A stretch of DNA of 64,000 bases, taken from assembly GCF_907165205.1 (NCBI RefSeq), contig NC_058189.1, positions 51,920,270 through 51,984,269 of the forward strand, read 5' to 3'. This DNA comes from Coccinella septempunctata. Its lineage: Eukaryota > Arthropoda > Insecta > Coleoptera > Coccinellidae. Below are positions 1 through 12,412 of the stretch, in pieces. The translations under genes were made by a program, and so were the position numbers. Position 1 is the first letter of the stretch. Every line of letters begins with the position of its first letter. The notes below the pieces were generated by a model, which was not told the DNA's origin, searched no databases, and saw only the letters and a list, made by a program, of their open reading frames with translations.

Positions 1-24
1 AGACAATGAAATTTGCCCACCCTG
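1..24. repeat. Right tip of a TA-CAGGGTG palindromic element
   Basis: The first 24 bases, read on the minus strand, begin CAGGGTGGGCAAATTTC and match the tip of the foldback element at 11340-11911, with TA directly outside (25-26). The rest of the element lies to the left of the window. Confidence 0.6.
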
Positions 25-375
25 TACATCAGAACATAGATCTTTTACAATATGTACTTATACTTACCTCTTGGAGGGATAGAGCACAGCCGTCTATAGA
101 GAAAGTCCTTTAGAAGGCTGTCGATAGACCCCTTATTGATATGATTTTGTGAGATACAAATATAGGTTTATATAATACATCAATGTGAATAATTTGGTCC
201 AAGGCTTTGATTAGTATCTTATGAGCGCCTTACCAGCACATTCTCTCCAGAAACTCCTAGTATTGATTAAAAAAAGGATAAAGGACAAGACTCGTCCTTG
301 CTCAATTTTCACCAAAGTAATATATCATAACATTGGTAATGACTGGGTAGAAGGCTCTTCGAATTCTACGCCTTA
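25..375. other. Unassigned AT-rich stretch
   Basis: No convincing reading frame, splice pair or repeat was recognised here. It separates the edge repeat from the R1 fragment. Confidence 0.5.
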
Positions 376-1060
376 TAGTTGAGGAGCCAAGAAAATTCTA
401 AATTCGAGAAATACTCGCTCGTGATTAATATAAGGGGAAATAGATACCTTGGACCCTGTAGAGTACCTCTACAGAAAATTAGACCTGTATAGGAGGAATT
501 GTCTGGGACAGCCTGTCAGAATAGTAAAATGAAAACGATCATTTTACATACTCAGGCGTGTCAGATTAAGATAATTTGTGGTTAATTACATGTTGAAAAG
601 TATATATTATCTTAATCTGACAATTTAAGGCGCCGACTTGAAAAAAAACGTAACGTGTACATTCTCGAGTGCGATGGCTTTTTTTTTCTTATTTCAAAAC
701 TGATGATTCAAGAATAACGGAAAAAAATATATAATCTGACGTTTCAGCAAGCTGAAACAATAAAAATTTGCCATGAAGGTCAGAAAAATCAATTTTTTTT
801 TTAATTATCTCCACTCCTGGGCTTGTTTTCGCTTTCATTATGAAACTAGAAATATCAACTAGAAAAAGGTTGAGAGTATGTAAAATTGCTTCAGACAAAA
901 GCTGCATAGAATTGTATTATCTACAATTTTTATAATGAATACAGGAACGATATGAGCTACAGGAAGGGAAATATTTCAAAAAAATGCCTTTGTTATCATC
1001 TTCAAACTGTCAGATTGAGAAAATCACCCCTGATTAGTGTCAGATTAATGTGTCTGCAAC
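376..1060. mobile_element. R element copy 1, truncated at the right
   Basis: Begins TAGTTGAGGAGCC, a diverged form of the R terminal repeat TAGTTGGGGAGCCGA. It then shares long blocks with the copies at 5690, 28575 and 44166, including a diverged GCGTGTCAGATTAAGAT block near 555 and a run around 900-1050 that is closely matched at 44380-44490. The right terminal repeat is missing, so the copy is truncated. It has no coding capacity I can recognise. The family is unnamed here; I infer a non-autonomous DNA element from its inverted ends. Confidence 0.6.
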
Positions 1061-2181
1061 ACTGAGATTAACCATCTGTATGAAACTTTGAATTTTGTGA
1101 AGCTTGAATAGCACCAACATACTCAAAACCGTGGCATGTATCCCACTGAGGCAACTATTCAGAATTGTTTTTGATTGAGAATTCTCCATCAATGAGTCCA
1201 GTCCAATCATTGAAGTCTTCAAATTGGAAAATTTTAGGTAGTCAACTCATGAGTTGAGTGTGTTGAATGTGATTTGAGATGCCTCAAAATATTTCAAATG
1301 GATTGGGTGGAAAAATTGGGGCTAAATATCATATTTTCTTCGACAAGAATTATTATATATTATATAGTATATAATATTAGTTTCGGTGCTTTCATCATTC
1401 TTACCTACAGAACTTATCTAAAATTTATATACTATCGATTTCAGGCGTCATTTATGAATTCTTATTTGTTTATCAATATTAAATATTGAAGATAAACAAT
1501 AGCAATAATACACTGTGGACAAACTATTTTTGGGAAGATTCATTTTGGCGAATATCTATATTGAGTCAGGATCTGTCTACCTACATTAAATCCTCCGCAC
1601 AAAAAACAACGTATCAGTGGCTATGTCATCATAATCGTTCGAGTCCATCTTAGGAAAGTGAAGTTCTTGCTCATCTCGAGATTTAAGTATGCCTAGAAGG
1701 TATAATAACAGCAAACTCTTGAATTCTGTATTATATCAAAGGTTACGCATCCTAATGAAACAAGGAAGAGTAGATAGAAGTGAAAATAAATGAGAAGGAT
1801 GTAAGACATCGGCATCGCAGTTTTTTTTAACACGGTTGGGGTTGAATATATATTGATTATGATCAGAAATTTCTACTATTTTCTTAGGTGTTGGTGATGA
1901 TCATTCAATATTTTTACTGTGCGATCATATTTTTTATGCAATAACAAAATTGTCTTGACAATAGTTGTCGAATTGAAAATATGATGGATAATTGGATATG
2001 ATTGATTTATGTGAATGATGCAGAAGGAAAATTATGAGCAACTTATACAGAAACTGCTTCCAAATGATATATTATTATACTTTAGATTCCCTTCAAATCA
2101 ACTATAGATTCGCAAGTATTAATTTCAAGAATACTTCAATATTCCTGCAGTGAAAGTTAACATGTAAAAGGCATATTGATA
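1061..2181. other. Unassigned AT-rich stretch
   Basis: Contains short open frames only (about 60-70 codons), none with a recognisable domain or codon pattern. It could be intron or upstream DNA of the chitin-binding gene, whose 5' exons are not found. Confidence 0.4.
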
Positions 2182-3705
2182 CACCGCGCACAAAAATTAA
2201 CGCACATTAAGGAAATCTCAAATTTATTCTACAACAGGTGTTTTCAATGATAATTATTTTTATCAGAATTATGCATGCATATGTTATCCACTTTCAACGG
2301 TTTTCTTCAATACAGATGTTTTTTCCCAGCAGGAAGAAAAAAAGATGATATTATCAGATTTTGAATGTATTGGCTCCATTCTAAAATCAGTTGTTCTCGA
2401 TCAATTCTAGTGATCAATAGTTTTTCTTTCGTTTGATTTTCTACACTCGATCGCTATGCAACGCGAAACACGCAATTTGACACAAGAGGAATGTGCCCAA
2501 GCGGTAGTTTTGCGAGAAGAAGGGTGGACATACACAAGAATTGCAGAAAGGTTTGGAGTTTCCCATACAAGTGTGTCCAGAATGTTGCAGCGATTCAGGG
2601 AGACAGGTATGAATGTCCGAAGACCAGGACAGGGTAGACCACGGGTAACAACTGCTATTCAAGAACGTTACTTGAGAGTTTCTTCGTTGAGACAACGGTT
2701 TGCAACCGCTCGCCTCCTTCAAATTCAGCTTGAGCCAACCCATGAGGTGCAAATTAGCACTCAGACAATAAGAAATCGCCTCAGAGAATATGATTTAAGG
2801 CCTCGTGTCGCGGCAAGAGGCCCAGCTCTTACCACAGCCCATCGAAGGTCGAGTTTGTATTTTGCGAGAGAGCATATCCATTGATAAGAGGCCGATTGGG
2901 AAAGAGTTCTCTTCACAGATGAGTCTAGATTCTGCCTCTAGCATTGGGATCGACGTTCCCTTGTATACAGACGTCCACATGAAATATATGCTCAGTGCAA
3001 TTTCCTGAATACTACTGGTTTCGAGGGAGGATCGATTATGGTACGGGGTGGAATATCTTTGACTGCTCGCACAGACCTAGTGGTCGTTGATAATGGAGCT
3101 ATGAATGCTGATAAGTATATAAGGAACGTTCTTGAAGAGCATGTAGTGCCATTTGCCCCATACATTGGTGAAAATTTCATTTTTATGGACGATAATGCCA
3201 GACCCCATCGTGCGCGCATAGTTCAGGAGTACCTTGAAGAAGTTGAAGTCTCTCGAATGGAATGGCCAGCAAGAAGTCCAGATCACAATCCGATTGAGCA
3301 GGTTTGGGACAACCTCAATAGAAGGCTGACAAGTTCAGAAAATCATCCAGCTACTCCTAATGACTTAGGAATCCAACTCGGAGAAATCTGGGAAGGATTA
3401 GATCAGAACATTTTAAGATCACTCATTTTGAGTATGAACCGTCGTTGCCGAGCTGTAATTAACGCAAGGGGTGGAAATACCAAGTATTAAATCACTTATC
3501 AGCATTTCAGTATTTTGAAAATTGTTCATTTCTCTTTTTTCACATAAGATTCGGTGAAATCCTGAATTTTTCTTCCATTTAATGTGTCTTGTTTCGTTCA
3601 AAACCTTTCCGAGAGAACATAAAAAATAAGTTATAAAGTCAATGTAGAGTTAACCTTCATTAAAACTGAGATTTTCAGAATGTGCGTTAATTTTTTTGCG
3701 CAGTG
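2182..3705 (+). mobile_element. Tc1-like transposon, family 1, copy A
   Basis: A 1.5-kb element bounded by TA (2180-2181 and 3706-3707). Its ends are imperfect inverted repeats of about 40 bp; the right end read inward starts CACTGCGCAAAAAAATTAAC and the left end is a slightly diverged CACCGCGCACAAAAATTAAC. It encloses a broken DD34E transposase. It lies about 230 bp upstream of the first visible exon of the chitin-binding gene, probably in one of its introns. Confidence 0.92.
2456..3490 (+). pseudogene. Tc1 transposase, copy A, two in-frame stops
   Basis: The frame would encode 344 residues, normal for Tc1-like transposases, which cut and paste DNA at TA sites. An N-terminal helix-turn-helix region (about 1-55) is followed by a GRPR DNA-binding motif (60-63) and the catalytic domain. 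The triad is D155 (FTDESRF), D246 (MDDNARPH) and E281 (NPIEQVWD) with 34 residues between the last two, so DD34E. The reading frame is intact end to end but has two nonsense codons: TGA at 2882-2884, where other copies have TGG, and a TAG within TGCCTCTAG near 2936. That second stop is shared with copy B at 22 kb. The gene is therefore dead, although the DNA could have moved using transposase from another copy. Confidence 0.9.
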
Positions 3706-3938
3706 TATTAAGAAAATCGTTCAACAAATTGCAATCCCGGTTCCTGATTTAAGTATTCATTCATGGTTGGATAATGAAGATCCCTTGACCTTAAAATAAT
3801 AAATATAAATAAAAACACAGATATTAGGGCAAAATCATCAACAAAGAAAGACACAATGTCCAGAATGGAACAAATATCCCGAATTTTTCGAGATGAAGTA
3901 AAACCAATTGATTTCTGAAGTTTATCATGTTCTTCCAG

Positions 3939-4681
3939 AAACAACACCATCGCCTACAACTCATTCCCCTCATGTATCAAGAACGCTCAGCCCAAGAATA
4001 ACCACAATGATGGACCAAGCATTGCAATCGACGAATCAACAGTTTTTGGAGGATGAGACAACTGAACTGGGCCATATTGTATTCTCTCTTCTGCAGAAGG
4101 CACCTTTACCTTCCAGTGTGAGACCACAAAAAATCATCTCGCCCAATACTACTCCTCCAACAATATTTTCTACAGGTGAGTTTTCACCTTACCCAAAATT
4201 AATTAATGATTCCAATCAGAGTGTTCTGAAATAATCCTGATGGAATGATGCAACTTTTGTTGATGACAGCAATAATTGTTCACTTTTATTTGCAGTCACG
4301 AGTCCAAGAACCAGATACATCTCTTCCACAATACCCATTATACCAACTTCAACCAACAGATTCTCGTTACGAAGACCTCAAGCCCCTTATAATCAGGCCC
4401 TCAAAGTTTCAGAGGGTTTTACACAGTACGATGAGATTGCGAGCTATCTTGGCAAACTACCGAAATACGCCAAGGTTATACTTCACTCAAACGGTGTGAT
4501 CGAGTGTTTGGACCAAGGCAATTTTCCACATCCAGCGTCTTGTAGGAAATTCATATCTTGCGCTAAGATGGAGAATGAGAGGGTGTTAGGTTGGGAATAC
4601 ACCTGTCCCAAAAACTTGAGTTTCGATCCCATAGGTGGAATCTGCAATTGGTCTGCAGAACTGGGCTGCGATGAGAAATAG
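3939..4681 (+). CDS. Chitin-binding (peritrophin-A) protein, CPAP1-like, last two exons
   Basis: Two exons are visible: 3939-4175 (acceptor TTCCAG, donor GTGAGT) and 4296-4681 (acceptor TTGCAG, stop TAG at 4679-4681). Both introns are phase 1 and the frame reads through. The first part, about 130 residues, is rich in Thr, Pro and Ser, as in a mucin-like linker. The C-terminus is one type-2 chitin-binding domain with its six cysteines in order (IEC, ASC, ISC, YTC, GIC, LGC) between 4505 and 4669, and it ends a few residues later. One such domain at the end of a low-complexity secreted protein is typical of the CPAP1 family of insect cuticle proteins, which bind chitin in the extracellular matrix. 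The signal peptide and 5' exons are not seen; they lie further upstream or outside the window. A mucin or other peritrophin-like protein is the alternative. Confidence 0.82.
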
Positions 4682-5689
4682 ACACATTTTTCATATGTGG
4701 AGTCATATTTGAGACCAAAATATGTTGTGCTATTTGACATAACTACAGAACGACCAAAGACTTCAAATATACAGTATACAAAACAATAACAACAATAACT
4801 GTTCTTAAAAAATGTAACAATTTATTGCATAATCTAAAAAAAAATATTTCCGTGAATTTTCGTCATTCCAGTTCAGAATGAATTATTAAATTACTTTCAG
4901 TTGAAATAGAATCATTTTCCAGAATTGTATCAATGAGATTTATAGATATGTTCTCGAAAATTGAACATCTTTATGAAGTCGTTCTCTAGTTGACTTACTG
5001 TTTCAGTATTCGTTCTTGGTAAGACCTAAAATCGAGTTACTGAGGGTAAAAATTATTACTTTTCATTCACGATATTTACACCGATTGACACACAATTATT
5101 CATCATTACTAAGCCACTGGTCAGTGCCATCAGAACACCTCTAGTTCAAAGAATGTTTTCGAAGTATTGAATTTCCTGATGGTTGTTCAATAGCGCTCAT
5201 TCGTTAAGGTACATGCGATAATAGTAATTGTTAAAGCAAATATTATTGATTTAATAAAGATATTTTCTGAAAAATCTCTGAAAAAGTCTACTTGAATCTA
5301 CATTGCATTCTTATTGAGTTTTTTCTAATGGATTATTTGAAATATTCGTGATATAATATAGTAAGTATTTTGACCATTGAAAGAAATCTCAAGTTTTTAT
5401 TGAGGCTAGACACAAGACACAACAACTTTCTAACTACCTTCTTTCCGAATATTCCTCTCCTTTTCATCATTCAAAACATAATGATGTTCCAAGTTCCTAA
5501 TGAAGGCAATAAAAAACCAAACTAAAATGACCCCATCACTACTCTTCATGTGGTTGGTTATTATTTGACGAATTATTTTGATCACGAACCTTTGGAATCG
5601 GATATGAGGAAAAAATAAAACCTCCTCTGACATTTTCATTTTTCACATTTGGTTTTTGAGACATTTTTCACAATTCATATGCAGTCGCT
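4682..5689. other. 3' flank of the chitin-binding gene and intergenic DNA
   Basis: An AATAAA polyadenylation-type hexamer occurs at 5254 but is too common in AT-rich DNA to be assigned. No coding exon or repeat was recognised. Confidence 0.4.
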
Positions 5690-7082
5690 GTTGGGGAGAC
5701 GACGATGCTATATCGGGATTTACTCGAGCGTCGTGGAGACCTAGTGGATTTTGAAGATTAGATGGTAGAAAGAAAAAAAGGTTCTATGATGTATGCACTT
5801 TCAGCGGTGGGGAAAGCGTCTGCAGGGTCTCAAAGATGTATTGTCAGGTGTAGATACTCGAGCGTGTCAGATTAAGATACTGTATATGCTCTACGTGTCT
5901 CTGATAATGAATTCATGCTTATCTGACAGTTTGCGCGGTGGGACTGGCCGTACGGAAGAGTTGAAAATGGTAAAAAGAAAATTTTTTCAGCGTGTCAGAT
6001 TTTTGGAGGGTATGTTAATTGGATCAAAAGGAAGCTACTTTTCAAGGTACTGACAATTTGGACGTGACGCAAGGTCACAGCGGTCCTTTGAAAATGTAAA
6101 AAAAAATCGTTACATACTCGAGCGTGTCAGATTTTGATCTGACCCTTAGAGGATGCTAAAAATCCCTTTTTTTCGAATATTTCCCTCCCTGTACCTCTAA
6201 TCGTTTTTGTATGCATTATGAAAGTTGTAGATAATAAAATTCTACACAACTTTTGTCTGAAGCAATTTTACATACTCTCAACCGTTCTCGAGGGTGTATA
6301 AAGGCGAGAAGCTTAGCCACACATGCGAAAGGGCAAGGTCAATGTAGAATCCCAGTCTAATCTACAGTTGTCAAAATGACAAGGTATTTCTATGATGACA
6401 ATTTCGAAATTAGTCACGAAAATTTTAGTGTTGTCTGTGACTGAACCTTAGAATGTACTATTTTCCAACGAGTGAATTTTCGCTTCAGCATGTATCGCTT
6501 AACACCTCGCATTAACCGCCATATGTCTCAAAAACGTTTGAACGTAGAAAAAATTGCTTAAGACAAAATTTGTAGAAAATGTTATGCTCTACAACTTTTA
6601 TATTGAATGCGAAAAAGATTTGAAGACCGGGGAAGGAGATAATTCAAAAAAAACTGATTTTTGTGACCTTTATGGCCAATTTTTATTGTTTCGGCTTGCT
6701 AAAACTATCAGATTATATTTTTTTCGTTATTCTTGAATCATTAGCTTCAAAATAAGGAAAAACGCCACCGCGCTCGAGAATGTACACGTGACTTTTTTTT
6801 GCAACTTTGACGCCCTTCCAAACATTTTCGACACTCTTAAATTGTCAGATTAAGAGAATATACACTTTTCAACATGTAATTAACCACATATATATTGATC
6901 TGACACGCTCGAGTATGTACAATGATCGTTTTTTTTTTCTTTTCTGACAGGCTGTCCTAGACAATTCCCCCTATATACAGATCTAATTTTTGGTAGAGGT
7001 ACTCTACGGGGTCCAAATGTCCCCTTATATTAATCTGACACTCTCGAGTAAATCCTGAATTTTCCTCTTCGGCTCCCAACTA
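5690..7082. mobile_element. R element copy 2, full length
   Basis: About 1.4 kb between inverted ends GTTGGGGAG and CTCCCAAC. No transposase is recognisable. The motif CTCGAGCGTGTCAGATT (or a diverged form) lies in forward orientation at 5723, 5857, about 5987 and 6117, and reversed at 6773, 6908 and 7043, so the spacing is 130-135 bp and the orientation flips between halves. A further CTCGAG is at 6287. This looks like a non-autonomous DNA transposon with ordered subterminal sites. I do not recognise the superfamily. Confidence 0.75.
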
Positions 7083-7329
7083 CTAATTTTTTTTCCAATT
7101 GCTCATCTCAAAAGTGTTGAATTTGAAATATTAGGATGATTCCGAATGAAATTTATAACTTTTGTGCCCAATTCATGTGATAGACTGAGTATTTCAAAGG
7201 TTTTTCTGTCACAATTTCAACTCTGATATATATAATAATTCTTGATGGTAGAGAAAAGATTGATCAAGTTTATATACACTTGCAAATTGAATTGTTTAAT
7301 CCCCACAAAGTATAAATGCCATTGGAAAT

Positions 7330-9904
7330 TCAATCGAAATCTTCTGGAAACTGCAAGCCAACTGCTTTCCTCATTGTATCCATGAACCTGGCTAGCTGTA
7401 TCGTTTCGTCCAAAGTGATTTTGTTACTCTCCAGCTCACCTATAAGAAAGGTAATATTTCAGCCTAAAAATGAGAAAAGTACTAAAGGGGGGTTTTGTGC
7501 ATTTGGTCAAATTCGTGAACTGATATGAGTGGTCACCCATCCAGGTGCTCAACTCGGTGGACTCTGCTTGGCTACCAGAAACAGTTTTTATACAATGATA
7601 ATGATCTCACCTGAGTATGCATATTGTTTAAAAAGAACGACCATATTAAATACTTGATGATGAACTTAAATCTAGTGAAAACCTCTAATGAGACATTGTG
7701 TGCGTCACAAATGATCATGATGGCATCCTCTGAGATTTGATAACTGCATTTTGAAGTGACTATAACTACAAATATTCAATCAGGTACCTTCTTCCAAACA
7801 TCGCTTGACTTCCATCGCTTCGTAAGACAATCCCGCGCTGTTCATATGATTGAACTTCACTCTGCTTTGAGGCAGATCGAACTTATAGGTTTGATCCTCG
7901 GCTTTAATTTCCGTCGGGCACCAGAAGTTTGGAATCCTAAGAGTTCCCTTAGTGCCAACTATAATTGCTTCATTCGGCATCTTCACTTCAGCTGAACAAG
8001 TTATCGAAGCCAATTTACCACCAGGATAGGAGATCAAAGCTCCAGTAGTGCCGTCAACTCCGTCTTGTGTGAGGGAACCATTAACAACCATCTTGGTAGG
8101 CTGTAATCCTCGAAAAACGAACTGTTGAAACTGAAGACAGTAAACGCCGATGTCCAAAATGGCTCCTCCACCCAGGTCCTTATTCCTACAAGAGAGAGTT
8201 ACTAGGAAGTTCTAGCCTAGCAGAGTGATTTTCAATTTTTTACACTCGAAAATTCCAAAAATGGATCGAAATAAATGATAACTACACAATAATTAGATAT
8301 AGCTATTCACTGAAACTACAAGCTGAATGACATTTGATGGCGAAGTGTCGATCAAATGTATCTAGAATAAAGAATAAGATTTTCTCCTGAAAATTTGTGG
8401 ATCGTAATAAATGACCGGTTGTACCTGACTTTAAGCCGGGAGGTTTCAAAGTCAAAGGAGAAATTCTTCATTTTTGAATTCTTCATTAAATTTCAACCTA
8501 ACTAACATAACCTTGTAATTTCAAGGTAGATATCCTATATTGCATTTCTTCATTAAATTTCAACTGCCCCATATCCAAACCTCAAGGTCTTTGAGATATC
8601 TACCTAACCTAACCTAACATAACCTTGTAATTTCAAATGAGAAATCCTATATTGCATTTCTGATCCTTCATTATATTTTAACTGTCTCATATCCAAACCT
8701 TAAGGTATTTGAGATATCAATTGATATCTACCTAACATAACCTAGCCTAACCTAACATAAACTTAAAATTTCAATTGAGAAAACCTCAAGGTCCTTAGGA
8801 TATTAATCAATTTGTTTCTGCAAAATTTCATTTATTCATCTTGGACCATAAATCAATAATCAAGTCTTCTTCTTTAAAGCAAAGTATTATTCCCATTAAC
8901 TCTGGGACACTCTGTATATTCAGTAACACGTGTTGTTTTAGAGTATTCTAGCCTCAAGAAAACGTAGTTTTCTCGAATCGAACTAAAAGGCTTTTAGAAA
9001 TGAACATTTTTTGCACTCACTTGACTCTCTCTTTATTCTGAAGATCGAAACCGAAATTGACGTTGAGGTACAATACCTCTCCAATGTTTCCATCTGCGAT
9101 AAGCTCTTCCAACTTCCGATAGGCGGGAAAGCATCTTGACCAAACAGCTTCCATGAGAAAAACTTGTTTGCACCTTGCAAGATTCACCAAATCCGTTGTT
9201 AGCTTCTCGTTTAAGGTAAGTGGTTTTTCGCACAAGACGGGTTTTCCATTTTCCAGCATCATTTTCACAGTGCAGTAATGTTGTGGGTTGAGGTTGCCAA
9301 TGTAAACAACATCTGAAATATAAGAATTGAAGGCTAGAAAAAATTTCGTGAATGAAAATTCTTTCCATTTGCTTTTAATGCAAATGCAGTTTGGAAGCAC
9401 AACCTCACAGCCTTCTATCAGCCGTCTATATAGAAGGCTGTGATATAGTTGAGCTTGAATATGCTTATTTGAACTAGCTATGATAGTGGTATTCATCCAA
9501 TGCACTATGAAAATGTGATTCCACATTTCCCAATAATAGTTAGACCTTAGAGTTCCACCTAAGACATAAGAAGATCTTACTTCCTAGACAACCCTGCAGA
9601 AACCAACTATTTGACCAAAGAATAAATGATTCCTGTTAGTACGAGGAATAAAAATGGAAAATATATGCTCACCAAAACAACCTAATAAACTAAACAACCT
9701 ACCAATATCCTTATCCTTTGCAATTGAACCATATTCATCATATGCTTTCGGAATATTGTGCTCTTTCGCAAAATTTTCAGCTCTTGCTATAATGCCACTT
9801 CCAACTGCAACCACTGTATGTTCTTCCGGAAAAATTTGTACTGCTGTGACGAAATCGTGAGTGATTCTTCCTGCTCCTACAACACCCCAACGTAAAGGAG
9901 GCAT
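7330..9904 (-). CDS. Trans-1,2-dihydrobenzene-1,2-diol dehydrogenase (dimeric, Gfo/Idh/MocA family)
   Basis: A complete gene of four exons on the minus strand: 9904-9703, 9312-9021, 8185-7788 and 7439-7330. All introns are GT-AG, phases 1, 2 and 1, giving 333 residues against about 334 in mammalian DHDH. The enzyme oxidises aromatic trans-dihydrodiols and some sugars with NADP in the cytosol. An N-terminal Rossmann motif GVVGAGRIT (7-15) leads to the family motif EKPLT (96-100). Residues H79, K97 and Y180 match, from memory, the active-site residues of the monkey enzyme, and DLGGGAILDIGVYC (168-181) is typical. The start is the ATG at 9904, directly preceded by a splice-acceptor-like TTTACAG, so a 5' untranslated exon may lie upstream. 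One oddity: residue 37 is Gly (AVGSGIIAR), where mammalian enzymes have an Arg thought to hold the NADP phosphate; R41 is kept. Confidence 0.93.
8490..8800. repeat. Short tandem repeat with CCTAA runs, in a DHDH intron
   Basis: About three degenerate units of 110-140 bp within DHDH intron 2 (8186-9020). Each carries a CATAACCTTGTAATTTCAA-like block (8506, 8618, 8756) next to runs of CCTAA, up to three perfect copies at about 8602-8616. CCTAA is the complement of the insect telomere unit TTAGG. The rest of that intron shows nothing else recognisable. Confidence 0.6.
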
Positions 9905-11339
9905 CTGTAAATGAAACACCCTTAATTATGAATTGGTTTTCTTGCCCCAAAATAAAATAATAAGAAAGAATTGAAAGCATTCGCTATTATTATACAGAGG
10001 ATCCTTATGAATGACTGTAAATGGGCAGTGATATTGACAGTCATTCTAATTAACGTATTCTTAATTTTCTTCCGTTTCCATCATTTTCTTCATTTTTAAT
10101 TACCCTGTGTATTATACATTTTTTGTGGTCTACGCCTCATTCAAATACTTTTTATGTTTACCGACCTTGGAAAATCTCTTAAATTGTGTACCTACTTCAT
10201 CTCGAAATTATATGAAGAACGTAGGACCATAAAGTCACATCTGCCAAATAAGAAAATTTTGCATGTTTTTGGATGACCAATCCTTTGGTGTTAGCATGAC
10301 TGCTAAAATTTTAGACTGTAAACTTGGGGTTGGCTACAATCCTTATACATTCCGACCAATAAAAGTTCATCAATTTAGAATCTACTGTAGATTAATCTCA
10401 GAGACGTAGACTCTACTGGTTAAATTTCACTAAAGAATAATCCAACTGTACCCAATCTTATGATCTGCTGGACAACTAGATGAAATTTAGATGCGATAAA
10501 TCGCAGAATAAGTTATATCAGCACTCTTCCCTACTTCCTACGCCTATGCTCTCTAATAAATCTATTCTATTTTTAATCTCTGCTAACCATTGATTCAGTC
10601 TTAAGTGCATTTTTATATTTTCTCAGTAGATGAACTACCAAAAAAAATCTAAATTGAAATTGTTTCGATGTGTATAATGAGATGACTAGGTATATTACTT
10701 ATATGGGTAATTATTTGTGTGAAGTTATGTCTCCTAATGTTTCACTCCTGATTCATGACTCATACGAACTTTGTGAATGTTACTTAAGTATAAGAGGAAT
10801 AAGAAGTATAAGTTCAAGTAATTCATTAAGGAAACGTGTAACCATCTTTTCATTACTTCAATAAGTAATGCAGATATCTTCCTCATCATTAATAACAAAA
10901 TTTTGTTATGATAAACAACTCGAATAATGAATCTGTAATGTAAAGTGAACACTTACCTTGAACACTAGTATACAAATTTAATTTGAGGTTATGCATCAAC
11001 AGTTGCGCTAGCAACTAATCTCTAGCTTTTGAATTAGCGTATTTATCAATCTCTCGACTATCGGTGAGTATATTTGGAATTGTTTGATTATTAAACAATT
11101 ACCTGCCTTTATCGGAACGGAGACAGGGGCGTACAAAAAATGTCAGGAAATTTTTTGCGAAAAATAATTCTTCAAGAAGGGTACGCTTCTGTGTTCCTAA
11201 ATTAAACTTTACTGCATGCCGTACGGCAAAGTAAAATATCTCACACATCAAATTGGTGTGCATAAAAATATTTACATTCATTTTAGTAAATTGACATTAT
11301 TTGGAACATTTGCCATTCTGACCGTCAGTTTTGAGACTA
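9905..11339. other. Upstream region of the dehydrogenase gene
   Basis: AT-rich, with no exon, repeat or promoter motif I can defend. Minus-strand sequence just above 9904 could hold an untranslated first exon and promoter. Confidence 0.4.
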
Positions 11340-11911
11340 CAGGGTGGGCAAAATTCGTTGTCTACTGAGGGGATCTCGAGAACTATGGCAGCTAGAAGAA
11401 AACGGATGACACATTCTCGAGCTCTTTTTTCATGACTAAGCCAAATCTGAAAACAGAATCGGCCTATCATTTTTAGATTTCGAGTTATAAAGAAAAATTG
11501 AGATTTTGACGATCCCGAAAAGTTCTCATAACTCTTTTGTCTTTGAAGTTACAGATCTGAAACTTGAACCTTCTCAAACATTTTCATACGTAGAATATAC
11601 TGACGATAGATTCTTTTCCAATTCAAAAATAACAATTTCATAAAAGTTTGCATTCAAAAAAATGAAAGTTCACCTTAAGATTAGAAAGGAAAAAAATTTG
11701 GAGCTCATCAGTGGATTCTACGTAAAAAAAGGTCTGTAGAAGGTTCAAGTTTTAGATTTGTAACTTCGAAGACAAAAAAGTTATAAGAACTTTAGGGAAA
11801 TTGTCAAACTCAAAAACGAAGTATCGTAGAGGAGGCTGCGGTTTTCACCATTCTTTGTTTATCCGAAAAAGAGCTCGGTAATGTGTCAGACAACGAATTT
11901 TGCCCATCCTG
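11340..11911. repeat. Foldback (palindromic) element P1
   Basis: Flanked by TA (11338-11339 and 11912-11913). The left arm begins CAGGGTGGGCAAAATTCG, and the right arm read backwards begins CAGGATGGGCAAAATTCG. Correspondence continues through most of each arm, for example TTCTCATAACTCTTTTGTC on the left against TTCTTATAACTTTTTTGTC on the reverse of the right. No coding sequence. A single strand could fold into one long imperfect hairpin. Confidence 0.8.
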
Positions 11912-12412
11912 TACAGTCGTTGATTCCAATTTTGTTATTCTCAAGTCAATGAATATAAAACAATTTCGTCTGTTTCATAAGAAACACTGCTGTTTGACAG
12001 AAAAAAATATATTGTTCATCAACTATCTAGAAAAAGGCACAAATATCAATGGCAATAACCTCGGTATCGGGTCCTGATGGATTTTGAATGAATAGCGGAC
12101 TGAATATGATAACGAAAATATAAGTGATAATTATTTCCAAATCAAACAATTAATACACAAACTAAAACGAAATTTCTCATAGGCAGCAGCATCACGAAAT
12201 ATCAATGTCACTGGGAATTTTGTCCGAAAATCATGACTGAATTTAATTTCAGAATCAGGGATGATGATCGCAGCAACATATGAAAAAGGTATGAAACAAG
12301 AAACGATAGATAGTACTTGCAATACGGTTCATTTAATCATTAGCATAATTCAAGACAGCGTAGGAAATTCTTGGTACCGATCATAGCACCTTTTCTGTTG
12401 TTCATCAAGGTC
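11912..12412. other. 3' flank of odorant receptor A
   Basis: AT-rich sequence between the P1 palindrome and the stop codon of the receptor at 12413. A small open frame at 11883-12077 starts inside the repeat and is not supported as a gene. Confidence 0.4.

Noticed and set aside
12361..12402. ISYAVLNYAND-like frame as the last exon of odorant receptor A
   Set aside because: It has an in-frame stop before any acceptor. The ILKFAYQGVLIF exon at 12413-12463 fits the phase and matches receptor B in length and sequence.
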